A stretch of DNA of 64,000 nucleotides, taken from NCBI GenBank assembly GCA_963789565.1, contig CAWBKX010000002.1:2356001-2420000 (forward strand), given 5' to 3'. The position numbers and the translations under genes were made by a program. Within the stretch, counting starts at the first letter, position 1, and each line of letters opens with the position of its first letter. Below, piece by piece: positions 9,208 through 17,048 of the stretch. The DNA is from CALAGB01 sp963789565 (GTDB lineage Bacteria > Chloroflexota > Chloroflexia > Thermomicrobiales > Thermomicrobiaceae). The notes under the pieces are model-generated. The model ran no database searches. It was not told where the DNA came from and worked only from the letters and a program-made list of their open reading frames with translations.

Positions 9208-11513
9208 ATGCGTAAACGACTCTTGGGTCTGGGGATCTTCCTCGGCCTGGTGTTCGGAGCGCTGAGCATCAGTACCGCCCTGGCGGACGGACCCCTGAAC
9301 AACAGCTTGCTCAACGTGAACACGACCAACGGCGTTAACGCGAATGTCGGCGGAAACAACGGCGTCGATGTCAGCGTCACGTCCAACGACAGCTCCGTTT
9401 CGAATCCCGACGGCGGAACCAATGTCGATGTCAAGGTCGGGGTGAATGACCCGGTGGCGCACACCAGTGACCCCACCGGAACCGCGACGGAAACAAGACC
9501 GCGACGGCGCCATCCTCGACTCCGGCGACTGCAAATGGCGGTGTCGTTGGCGGCCTGGTGAATACCGTCGGGCAGACTGTCGACACGGTTGCCGATGGTG
9601 TTACTGGCAGCCAGCAGAACGCCTCCGCTGGTCAGACGACGGTGGCGGCCGACGCCAACGTCGTCAACAGCGCCACGGCCGACGTAAACGCGAACGCCAA
9701 CGTCGACAACGGTGCGACAGCCGACGTGAACGTCAATTCGAATGTAAACCCCGACAACGTCGCGACGGCCACCGCGACCGCGACGGCCACCGCGACCGTA
9801 CCCAACAACGGGCTGGGATCGACCGCTGGCGATGCGACGGATACCACCGTGCAAGCGGATGCGAACGTCGACGTCAACATCAACGGCGACACGTCCAACG
9901 CCGGAACGTCCGCGGAAAATACGGCTGACGTGAATGTGCAAGGTACCGTGACGGCGGCCGTGGGGCAGGTATCCGCCACCCCGGAGGCAACCCCGGCGGC
10001 GACGCCGCCCGCAGCCGCAACGACGATTCCCGAGCCCGCAAATAACGTCGTGGTCGACGTCGTGAACACCGTCAATCAGGTCACCGGCGGCGCGGTCAGT
10101 GACCAGAACGGCGACAGTTCGGCGACTGGCGACGTCGGAAGCACGGTCGATCAGACCGTCGCGGACGTCAACAACACCGTCGACAACGTGACCGACAGCG
10201 GTCAGGCACCGGTCGGAGTCGACAATGTGGCCACGGCCGCGGTCGATTCCAACGTCTCGACCAACCTGGCCGACCCGAGTCAAGGCCCGATCGTTGACGC
10301 GAATCTCTGCGCCAACGTCGGAATCCTCGATACGGTGAGCGGCACCAATTGCGACAACTCCCAGTCGAGCGCGTCGAACGGCGCCAACGTCAACGCTAAT
10401 ACCAACGTCAGCGCTCCGGATCCGCTCGCAAGCGGTTCGGGCATTGACCAGAATCTTTGTCTGAATGTGAACACGCTCAACGATGCGGCCAACGGGTGCG
10501 GAACGTCCACCTCCGGAAGCACTGGAAACGGGCTGACGGATGTCGGGCTCACCTCCTCGGGCACTGCATCCATCGGCACAGATCAAGCTCAGACTCCATC
10601 TGTCGGCCTGACCGACCAACTGTGTCTGAACGCTGATCTCTTCGGCAACGGAACGCTGAACTGCAACGGATCGACCGGAGCCGCCGGATCGGAAAGCAAC
10701 GGCGCGACGACTGTTGGAGTCAACACCGGCGTGGCCGGAACGACTGACGTAACGGGAGATCAGGGCACATCGGTCGCAGGCAATGTCTGCCTCAACGTTG
10801 AGCTCTTTGGCGCCAGCGGCGATTGCGCCACGACCGGCGGCAGCAACGCAGGTAACGGTGGTGGCAACACTGGCAACACCGGCGACACGGGCATTGGCAA
10901 CACCGGCACCGGCGATACAGGAACCGGCACGACAGGACTCCCCGGTAGCGGAAATGACGACACAGGAACTGGCATCACCGGACTCCCCGGCGGCGGTACG
11001 ACGGGCACCACCGGTAACGGTGGAACTGGGAATACCGGCTCCGGCTCGGACGGTAATGGTGGCACCGTAACCGGAACGACTGGCAACGGTGGAAACACGG
11101 GAACAACCGACAACGGTGGCTCGGGCCAGGGCACGACTGGCAACGGTAACGGAAGCAACGGCGGCCAAAACGGTGCTGGCAGTGGCAACACCGCCTCCGG
11201 TTCAGTCGGCGACGAAGCGGGACTGGGAAGCGCGATCGGTGATAACGGCAACGGCAACTACGGTGGTGTTTCCGGAGCCGCTTCGGATGGCGCCAATGGG
11301 TATGGCAGTGGCATCGGCCATTACATTCCCACCGGGTCTGCCACGAACCCGCCGTCGATCATGCCAGCGACCGGTCATCCGACCGATCAGCCGGCGATCG
11401 CCGCGGCTTCAAGCCCCAATTCGACCTTCATCTTGACCTTGATCGCGCTCTTCCTCCTGCTGGGCGGCGTTTGGGCCACCCAGCGTGGGCGCAGTGCCCA
11501 GATGGAGGACTAG
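9208..11513 (+). pseudogene. Exported Asn/Thr/Gly-rich protein with Cys repeats, broken by a frameshift near 9491
   Basis: Two frames together make one surface protein of about 770 aa. The first (9208-9561) has a signal peptide ending STALA and an NGVNANVGGNNGVDV-type region. The second (open through 11513) continues the same composition and ends with MPATG, a hydrophobic helix (FILTLIALFLLLGG) and basic residues, the layout of a sortase substrate, but has no signal peptide of its own. One extra A in the AAA at 9491-9493 joins the frames as ...TATENKTATAPSS. Four Cys-pair units of the form [LV]C[LA]N[VA] followed by a second Cys lie between about 10305 and 10830, then a Gly-Thr-rich stretch. 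It could be a real mutant, a slippage gene or a base-calling error. Confidence 0.6.
9762..9797 (+). repeat. Tandem 18-base duplication (Ala-Thr codons)
   Basis: Two perfect copies of GCGACGGCCACCGCGACC run back to back inside the surface-protein gene and add Ala-Thr repeats to the protein. The length is a multiple of three, so copy-number change would keep the frame. Confidence 0.85.
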
Positions 11514-11564
11514 ATGCGTTTCGATCTGGCACAGCTGCGTGCCCGATTCTCCGCGACCGCTACT

Positions 11565-11582
11565 TCTCCCTGTATCGGGAGA
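11565..11582. terminator. Hairpin TCTCCC-TGTATC-GGGAGA after the surface-protein gene
   Basis: Six-bp arms and a 6-base loop about 50 bases past the surface-protein stop. It falls within an upstream extension of the next reading frame, which argues that the next gene starts after it, at 11634. It resembles the arms of the degenerate repeat at 5118. No T run follows. Confidence 0.4.
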
Positions 11583-11633
11583 GGTGGCGGCCTGGGGCAT
11601 CCGTCCAGATCACATGGCTCGAAGGGAGTCGAG

Positions 11634-12092
11634 ATGATTACCGCGGAAACCACCATCGCCACTTCAGTCTCCGCCAAAGCGGACATGAGTATGCAGTCGC
11701 TCGCACGCAAGACCGCGATCACGCTCGCCCTGAGCGTGGCGAAATCGATGACGCAGGCAACGCTCTTGTCGGAGATAACACCCAAGGGCGCCCGCGCGAC
11801 AGTCCATGCGCTCGCGCCGGAACCGGCAACCGTGTCGGTCACGGTCACACCCATGGTCACACGGCGCGACCAATCGAGTCAGCTCCGCATGCTGGCCGCG
11901 GTTCACATCGAAGTGAAGACCGAAACACCGGAATGCTCGCACAACCTGATCGAGCTGCTCATGGACTGCGTACCGAACAGGGTCATCAAGCCCATGGTCA
12001 TCGTGCGGTCACCCGAATACGCGGCGCCAGTCTGCGCGGTCGAATCGAGCGCGTGGCTGGAGCTGCACGCCTGGAGACAGGCACGCGCCTGA
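11634..12092 (+). CDS. Hypothetical protein in the surface-protein/sortase cluster
   Basis: Unrecognised protein of 152 aa, rich in Ala, Thr and Val, with no signal peptide or membrane segment. The C-terminal half has three cysteines (CSHNLIELLMDC and APVCAV). The ATG at 11634 has GAAGGGAG 5-6 bases before it. A longer form from 11514 also has a good ribosome site (GGAGG) directly behind the previous gene, but its first 40 codons cover a hairpin. It lies between the frameshifted surface protein and the sortase, so it may belong to their operon. Codon pattern is only moderately convincing; it could be a chance frame. Confidence 0.45.
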   Translation: MITAETTIATSVSAKADMSMQSLARKTAITLALSVAKSMTQATLLSEITPKGARATVHALAPEPATVSVTVTPMVTRRDQSSQLRMLAAVHIEVKTETPECSHNLIELLMDCVPNRVIKPMVIVRSPEYAAPVCAVESSAWLELHAWRQARA

Positions 12093-12105
12093 TGCCCATC
12101 TGCCG

Positions 12106-12139
12106 GTGCGGCTCGGGCGGACAACCGCCCGAACCGCAC
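12106..12139. terminator. Strong GC hairpin before the sortase gene
   Basis: Fifteen-base arms (GTGCGGCTCGGGCGG and CCGCCCGAACCGCAC, one mismatch) around an ACAA loop, between the 152-aa gene and the sortase. No T run follows, so it may be a weak terminator, a processing site or an mRNA-stabilising element. Confidence 0.55.
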
Positions 12140-12181
12140 GACCGGTCCATGGGTCGAGTGGCGAAGTGACGGGAGGACGCC

Positions 12182-12946
12182 ATGATGTCGACGAAAGACC
12201 GAGGTACGCGAAAGGTGCTGCTCCAGGAATCGTCGCGCTGGCGAGTCCCTGCCTGGTTTACCGGGCCGCTGATGATCTCGGTCGGACTGGCACTTCTAAT
12301 CTTCACCTGGCATCCATCGGGTCCAGTATCGACCAGAAACGCCGCCGTGATGCTCGCAACGTCCACGTCCACGGCGACTCCGACATCGATCGAGTCGCCG
12401 CCGCCGTCGACGTCACAGCCTTTCGGGGCCGACCTGGCCAGCGCCGCGCTGGCGGCGGCGGGAACGCCCGTCGTGGTCACAGCCAGCGTGGGCTCGGCAC
12501 CGGTTCAGCTCGACATCGACAGCGTCGGAATACATCAGAAGATCGTCGAAGTGACCTCGCACGTGAGGAGTTTTTCGGGTCAGGCCGTTCGAGAGTGGGA
12601 TGTCGCCGATTACGCGGTCGGGCATCACGATTCGTCGGCCGACCCGGGAGAAGGCGGCAATATCGTATTGGCCGGCCACGACGACTGGCATGGTGAGGTC
12701 TTTCGGGATCTGCACAACGTCAAGAAAGGAGACGAGATCGTCGTCATTACGGCGGACGGTGAAACGCATCGCTACAGAGTCAGCGACATCCTGCTGCCGC
12801 GGATCGTCGGTCTGTCCATCAATGAGCAGATTGAGATCGGTAAGCTGATCGAGCCGACCGCCGGTGAACGCTTGACGTTGGTGACCTGCTGGCCCTATGG
12901 CGTCGATGACCACCGGCTGATCGTCATCGCCCAGCCGGAGGAGTGA
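12182..12946 (+). CDS. Sortase family transpeptidase
   Basis: Membrane-bound cysteine transpeptidase of 254 aa that should join surface proteins to the cell wall. A short basic N-terminus is followed by one membrane segment (about residues 26-42), a Ser/Thr/Pro linker, and the sortase barrel. The catalytic His lies in NIVLAGHDDWHGEVF, the Cys in LTLVTCWPYG and the Arg in DDHRLIVIA, so the triad is complete. The TLVTC motif fits class D/E-type sortases. GGGAGG lies 5 bases before the ATG (the next codon is also ATG). Its likely client is the MPATG-ending protein encoded just upstream. Confidence 0.9.
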   Translation: MMSTKDRGTRKVLLQESSRWRVPAWFTGPLMISVGLALLIFTWHPSGPVSTRNAAVMLATSTSTATPTSIESPPPSTSQPFGADLASAALAAAGTPVVVTASVGSAPVQLDIDSVGIHQKIVEVTSHVRSFSGQAVREWDVADYAVGHHDSSADPGEGGNIVLAGHDDWHGEVFRDLHNVKKGDEIVVITADGETHRYRVSDILLPRIVGLSINEQIEIGKLIEPTAGERLTLVTCWPYGVDDHRLIVIAQPEE

Positions 12947-12996
12947 GGGAGCGGTGAGCCAGGAGATATTGTGAACACGGAACAGTGTGCAACCCA

Positions 12997-13067
12997 GGGC
13001 GACATTTATGGCGCCTCTACGGGAGATAGGTTGGGTTGTTCGTCGTAGGGGCGACATTTTTGGTGCC
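12997..13067. repeat. Two imperfect GGGCGACATTT-T-TGG-GCC repeats
   Basis: GGGCGACATTTATGGCGCC at 12997-13015 and GGGCGACATTTTTGGTGCC at 13049-13067 are near-identical direct copies about 50 bases apart. Each begins with the GGGCGAC core of the palindromic family and ends in GCC, so they look like decayed members. A well-preserved copy follows at 13119. Confidence 0.55.
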
Positions 13068-13118
13068 CGCGATGGGACCATGTCCGGCACTCGGTGGTTA
13101 GGGCGCGATGACGCGGAA

Positions 13119-13142
13119 GGCGACGCATGCGTCGCCCGTACA
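13119..13142. repeat. Palindromic intergenic repeat, GGGCGACGC family (copy 2)
   Basis: GGCGACGC-AT-GCGTCGCC hairpin followed by CGTACAG, so it has the shared CTGTAC-type flank on its right side. It sits between the sortase and the next membrane-protein gene. Confidence 0.8.
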
Positions 13143-13242
13143 GGACGGTGGGTGGCCAATCGCCTGCAGATCTCGAACGACTTGTGCTACGGTAGGTCTG
13201 TACGATACTGTTCAGGAATCTGCAACGAAGGCTGATCGACGC

Positions 13243-13638
13243 ATGCATATGAACAAGGGTCTGCTGCGCCCGTTCGGATTTGGACTGGGTGCCACTGTCC
13301 TGATCGTGGCGCTTTTCTTGCTCGTCGGAGTTGTGTTCGACTGGACCAGTCAGAGCGTCGATGCCATGAGCGCACTGCCCTTGCTGGTCATCGCTCTGGT
13401 GCTGTGCGCGCGTGCCTATCGTGGACCGCATGCGCCACGCGTCCACACCGGCCCCAACATGACGACGGCCGACGCCTACTCCTTCGAGCATCAGTACGAC
13501 GTTCAGCAGAAAATGCGCGATCGCGAACAACGAGATCCGAACCAGCCGAAATCCGGCGGCCTGAATGTATCCATGCTGGCGGCCGGGATCATGCCATTAC
13601 TGATTGGTCTCATCCTCCTGAGCGCGTCTCTCCACTAG
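13243..13638 (+). CDS. Small hypothetical three-helix membrane protein
   Basis: Unrecognised 131-aa membrane protein with three hydrophobic helices: about residues 11-30 (GLGATVLIVALFLLVGVVF), 40-55 (LPLLVIALVLCARAY) and 112-129 (AAGIMPLLIGLILLSASL). Between the second and third is a polar, cytoplasmic-looking loop with many Arg, Asp and Gln residues. The start is ATG 13243 or 13249; upstream in-frame codons overlap the palindromic repeat and are unlikely to be translated. A good terminator follows. Function unknown. Confidence 0.6.
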   Translation: MHMNKGLLRPFGFGLGATVLIVALFLLVGVVFDWTSQSVDAMSALPLLVIALVLCARAYRGPHAPRVHTGPNMTTADAYSFEHQYDVQQKMRDREQRDPNQPKSGGLNVSMLAAGIMPLLIGLILLSASLH

Positions 13639-13674
13639 CAGTTGTCACCTCGAAAACCCAACCCCAACGCGGCG

Positions 13675-13700
13675 AACCGCCCCAATCACTGGGCGGTTTT
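13675..13700 (+). terminator. Rho-independent terminator
   Basis: AACCGCCC stem, 8-base loop, GGGCGGTT and then further T residues, 37 bases past the stop of the three-helix protein. It separates the surface cluster from the redox operon. Confidence 0.75.
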
Positions 13701-13879
13701 CTGCATTCCTTGCGATCCTTTCAGGCTCTCCGTTCCTGTGAAAACCCTAAGCTGAGGCACAGGTAGCTCTAAGGCTCGGATGTTTTCATAGACAGCACGA
13801 CGGCGTTGTCGTCGCATTCGATTCGACTATTGGATGCTCGTGAAACTCACGAATCGCTGAGCTGAAAAAGAGAGACGAC

Positions 13880-15181
13880 ATGGTTACCCTGGCAGCCGAA
13901 CCGAGAACAACCGCCGCCCTCCGGCTCCTTCCAGAACGGCTGGACGATCGCGAATCGCTCGCGCAGTACCAACAGGCCGGTGGCTATGCCGACGCAACCT
14001 GGAGCCTGAGCCCCGAGCAGCTGATCGGCCGTATCGAGGCCAGCGGACTACTCGGCCGTGGCGGCTCCTTTTTCCCAACCGGCGTGAAGCTGCGCACGGT
14101 TGCGTCCCGACCCGGCCGGCACGTGGTGTTGGTGAACGGCGCCGAATCGGAGCCCGCCAGCCGCAAGGATCTGGCGTTGATGCTGATGCGCCCACACCTG
14201 GTGGTGGAGGGCGCCATGCTGGCGGCTCACGCCGTCAGCGCCGACGAAATCGTGGTCTACCTCCACGACCGACGAGCCAAGGAATCGATCGAACTGGCCA
14301 AGAAGGAGCTCGAGCGCGCTGGAGCCAATCTGCCAAAGCTGCGCACCGTCGTGGCGCCGCCGGCCTACGTGGCGGGTGAGCAGAGCGCCGCGATCCAGTG
14401 GATCAATGGGCACGATGCCAAGCCAACCATGAAGCCGCCGAGACCCGATGAAAAGGGCGTCTCTGGCCGGCCGACATTGGTCCAGAACGTCGAAACCCTC
14501 TCGAACTTAGCACTGATCGCCCGTGAAGGTCCGGAGTGGTTCCGGGCCGCAGGCACGGACAAGTTGCCGGGCACTCTGCTCATCACGCTGAATGGCGGCA
14601 TACGTCGACCGGGAGTTTACGAGGTTCCGGCCGGCATCAGCCTCGAAGCGATCTTGATGGAGTTTGGCGGCGGCCTGACCGACGGGGTGCAGGCGGTCCT
14701 TCCGGGCGGCTACTTCGCTGGGTGGGTCGCGCCGGAGCAGATCTGGCGTGGCTTGCGCTTCGATCTCGAGAGCATGCGCGCTATCGGAGCGGGGATCGGT
14801 TCAGGCGCCATCACCGTCGTTCCGGACAGTGCCTGCGGGCTGTGGCAAGCCGTCTATTTGCTGCGCTTCTTCGCCAATGAATCGGCGCGCCAGTGCGGTC
14901 CCTGTACCTTCGGGACGGCCGCCATGGCAAGCGTCCTGGAGCGCATCGCGCGGGGCAAGCCCGAGCCGCACGACCTGGAGCGCATCGAACACTACGCCAA
15001 CGTCATGCTGCCGAAGCGCGGCGCCTGCAGCCATCTCGATGGCGCCACCATCATGGCCCGCACCGCACTCGACGTCTTTCAACGCGAGATTCAAGTTCAT
15101 TTGCGCTATGGCGACTGTGGTCGCCCAACTCACAGCGTGCTACCCGGATTGGAGTCCGGCCATGACCACGAAAACCGCTAA
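13880..15181 (+). CDS. NuoF-like (complex I 51-kDa family) flavoprotein
   Basis: Cytoplasmic NADH-dehydrogenase-type electron-input protein of 433 aa. Seen: the FMN/NADH glycine loop GLLGRGGSFFPTGVK near residue 57, an SLBB domain (GGIRRPGVYEVPAGISLEA), and a C-terminal NuoF iron-sulfur region. In NuoF the cluster is held by C-x2-C-x2-C plus a distant Cys; here the region reads NESARQCGPCTFG...RGACSH, so the first ligand position is Ala and only three cysteines remain. The cluster may be absent or altered. It overlaps the ferredoxin gene by 20 bases, which suggests it passes electrons to or from that ferredoxin. No NuoE or NuoG partner is present. Confidence 0.85.
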   Translation: MVTLAAEPRTTAALRLLPERLDDRESLAQYQQAGGYADATWSLSPEQLIGRIEASGLLGRGGSFFPTGVKLRTVASRPGRHVVLVNGAESEPASRKDLALMLMRPHLVVEGAMLAAHAVSADEIVVYLHDRRAKESIELAKKELERAGANLPKLRTVVAPPAYVAGEQSAAIQWINGHDAKPTMKPPRPDEKGVSGRPTLVQNVETLSNLALIAREGPEWFRAAGTDKLPGTLLITLNGGIRRPGVYEVPAGISLEAILMEFGGGLTDGVQAVLPGGYFAGWVAPEQIWRGLRFDLESMRAIGAGIGSGAITVVPDSACGLWQAVYLLRFFANESARQCGPCTFGTAAMASVLERIARGKPEPHDLERIEHYANVMLPKRGACSHLDGATIMARTALDVFQREIQVHLRYGDCGRPTHSVLPGLESGHDHENR

Positions 15182-15434
15182 ACCGCGCGTTCGCGTGCGG
15201 GTCGACCCGATCCGCTGCACCGCATTCGGCTTCTGCGCTGAGTTCTGCCCGGAAATGTTCACCCTGGATGAATGGGGCTACGCCTGGCTGAACCACTCAG
15301 AAGCCAGCGCCAAGATGGTGGAGACGATCCGTGAGACGGCACGTCTCTGCCCACGTGGAGCGATCCTCGTCGACGAAGTGGCTGATGAATCGGCCACACG
15401 CAAGTCTGACCGACTGTCGCTTCGCAAGATCTAA
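15162..15434 (+). CDS. Small ferredoxin (actinobacterial P450-partner type)
   Basis: Soluble one-cluster ferredoxin of 90 aa. Cluster ligands are in CTAFGFCAEFC (C-x5-C-x3-C) near residue 20 and RLCPRGAI near residue 64, the pattern of single [3Fe-4S] or [4Fe-4S] ferredoxins found with P450s and oxidoreductases in Actinobacteria. The ATG lies inside the end of the NuoF-like gene (20-base overlap), so translation is coupled. It probably links that flavoprotein with the membrane cytochrome encoded at the end of the operon; this direction of flow is inference. Confidence 0.88.
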   Translation: MTTKTAKPRVRVRVDPIRCTAFGFCAEFCPEMFTLDEWGYAWLNHSEASAKMVETIRETARLCPRGAILVDEVADESATRKSDRLSLRKI

Positions 15435-15473
15435 CGACTACAAGTTTGAATCGGAAGAGAGTAGAGCGAATTC

Positions 15474-16079
15474 GTGACAACACCAAATCGACCGCCAGAT
15501 CCTCATTGGTACCGAAAGCGACGGCCGGTGCCGGCCCACATTGGACCAACGCAGCGCGAGTTGCTCGCCCGGCGCATCCGATCCATGCAGCGCTTCCTGG
15601 TCGGCACCAGCCTCATCGGTGTGGCGACCTTCGCCACGTTGGCAGCCTGGCACACCGAGACCAAGGCCAACGCCTCGGCACAGGTCGCCACTACGCAGGT
15701 GGTGCAGCCGAGCTCGACGACGACCGATCAGTCAACGGCGACCTCGCAGCCAAGCACAGCAGTGGCCGATCAGGCAACGGCAACGTCGCAGCCGCTCTTC
15801 TCCGACGAGGAGTCGAGCGGGTTCACGGCTGAAACGCAGAGTTCGGACGACGACTCGTCCGCTGCCGCCACGACCGCGGCGTCAACGACACAGCCAACGG
15901 CAACGCAGGCCGCTACTGCCGCGAGCACACCGGCGCCGACGGCGACCGCAACTGCCGTAGCCACGACACCGACGCCGGTGCCGACCACCAGCACGTCGTC
16001 ACAGACGGCCTCGGTTGGCTCGCAATCAACAACGTCACAAAAATCTTCCGGCCGTCATACCAAGACCGGATCGTCATAA
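15474..16079 (+). CDS. Ser/Thr/Ala-rich single-pass membrane protein
   Basis: Unrecognised protein of 201 aa. A basic, Pro-rich N-terminus (about 40 residues) precedes one membrane segment (FLVGTSLIGVATFATLAAW), so the long Ser/Thr/Ala/Pro-rich tail should lie outside the cell. The tail is low-complexity and ends in basic residues. It starts with GTG and sits between ferredoxin and ApbE in the redox operon. It would be a natural place for a covalently flavinylated carrier, but I see no ApbE acceptor motif of the D-x2-[ST]-G-A-[ST] kind. Linker or anchor role possible. Confidence 0.65.
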   Translation: MTTPNRPPDPHWYRKRRPVPAHIGPTQRELLARRIRSMQRFLVGTSLIGVATFATLAAWHTETKANASAQVATTQVVQPSSTTTDQSTATSQPSTAVADQATATSQPLFSDEESSGFTAETQSSDDDSSAAATTAASTTQPTATQAATAASTPAPTATATAVATTPTPVPTTSTSSQTASVGSQSTTSQKSSGRHTKTGSS

Positions 16080-16091
16080 CGGAGAAATGAG

Positions 16092-17048
16092 ATGACCGCC
16101 ACGACGTTTTTGCCATCGCTTGAGATTGAAGAGAGACGTGCCAGCTTCCGGGCCCTCGGCACCGGCATCGAAGTGCTGGTGACCGAACCGGAGGATCTGG
16201 AAGAGGTTGCCGAGCACGTGTTTCGCTGCGTCGAAGAGATCGAAATGACGTTCAGTCGCTTCCGGCCCGAGAGCGAGCTGCGCCGTCTGGAGCAGGGCGG
16301 AAGCAAGCCGCAGCGCGTCTCGGATCTCTTCCTGGAACTGGTCGATCTGGCCTACAAGGCGACTGAGTCGACCGATGGCTGGTTCGATCCGACGGTTCGT
16401 GACGCGCTGGAAGCGCTGGGCTACGACCGCAGCATCGAACAACTCGAGGCGATTGGTCCCGGTGCCGAGCGGCCCCATCGACAGGCCGGCGAGTGGTACC
16501 TGATCAACTACGACCGGCGTCGTGGGTTGATCGAGCTGCGCGACGGCGTGCGGCTTGACTTCGGCGGTATCGGCAAGGGCTTCGCCGTCGACTACGTGCT
16601 GCGCACCCTGCCTCCGGTTAAAGGGGGTGTGCTGGTCAACGCCGGTGGCGACCTGGCCGTGGTGGGGCCAGCTCCGGACGGTGGTTGGATCTGCGACGTC
16701 GGTACGACGCTCGATTCCAAGGTCGAGGAGACGGTGATCTTGCACGAGGGCGCCATAGCTACGTCGGGGCTAGGACGTCGGCAGTGGCAACGCGACGGCC
16801 AGCAGCTGCATCACCTGATCGATCCGCGGACAGGTGAGCCGGGCAAGAGTCCGTGGCGCATCGTTTCGGTCGGTGCCCGCAGCTGCGTCGCGGCGGAAGT
16901 CGCCGCCAAAGTGGCCTGGCTGCGCGGCGAGACCGGGCCGAGCTGGCTGCGATTGATTGGGTTGAGTGGGCGGTTTGCCGGTCAAGACGGCCGGATCGTG
17001 AAGGTCGGCCGCTGGCCGCATCAGACGGGTAAAGAGAGCATCCGATGA
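16092..17048 (+). CDS. apbE: FAD:protein FMN transferase
   Basis: ApbE-family enzyme of 318 aa that moves FMN from FAD onto a Thr of a target protein. Diagnostic motifs are DFGGIGKGFAVDYVL near residue 155, LVNAGGDLAVVG, IATSGLGRRQW and HHLIDPRTGEP, which form the FAD and magnesium site. No signal peptide or lipobox is present, so this copy is cytoplasmic or acts during export of its target. It is in an operon with ferredoxin, a Ser/Thr-rich membrane protein and a ferric-reductase-like protein; its stop overlaps the next ATG by 4 bases. The acceptor protein is not evident in the window. Confidence 0.9.
   Translation: MTATTFLPSLEIEERRASFRALGTGIEVLVTEPEDLEEVAEHVFRCVEEIEMTFSRFRPESELRRLEQGGSKPQRVSDLFLELVDLAYKATESTDGWFDPTVRDALEALGYDRSIEQLEAIGPGAERPHRQAGEWYLINYDRRRGLIELRDGVRLDFGGIGKGFAVDYVLRTLPPVKGGVLVNAGGDLAVVGPAPDGGWICDVGTTLDSKVEETVILHEGAIATSGLGRRQWQRDGQQLHHLIDPRTGEPGKSPWRIVSVGARSCVAAEVAAKVAWLRGETGPSWLRLIGLSGRFAGQDGRIVKVGRWPHQTGKESIR

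Noticed and set aside
9485..9500. Programmed -1 frameshift in the surface-protein gene
   Set aside because: The codons at the break (ACG GAA ACA) do not form an X-XXY-YYZ heptamer, so an indel is simpler.
9051..11168. Long antisense frame (705 codons) across the surface-protein region
   Set aside because: It mirrors the low-complexity GC-rich codons of the plus-strand gene. The product is a random-looking mix of Arg, Val and Gly with no domain, while the plus strand has signal peptide and anchor.
11471..12169. Alternative frame of 232 codons over the region after the surface protein
   Set aside because: It starts inside the surface-protein gene, is very rich in Arg, Gly and His, and overlaps the sortase ribosome site; the frame at 11634 is better, though itself uncertain.
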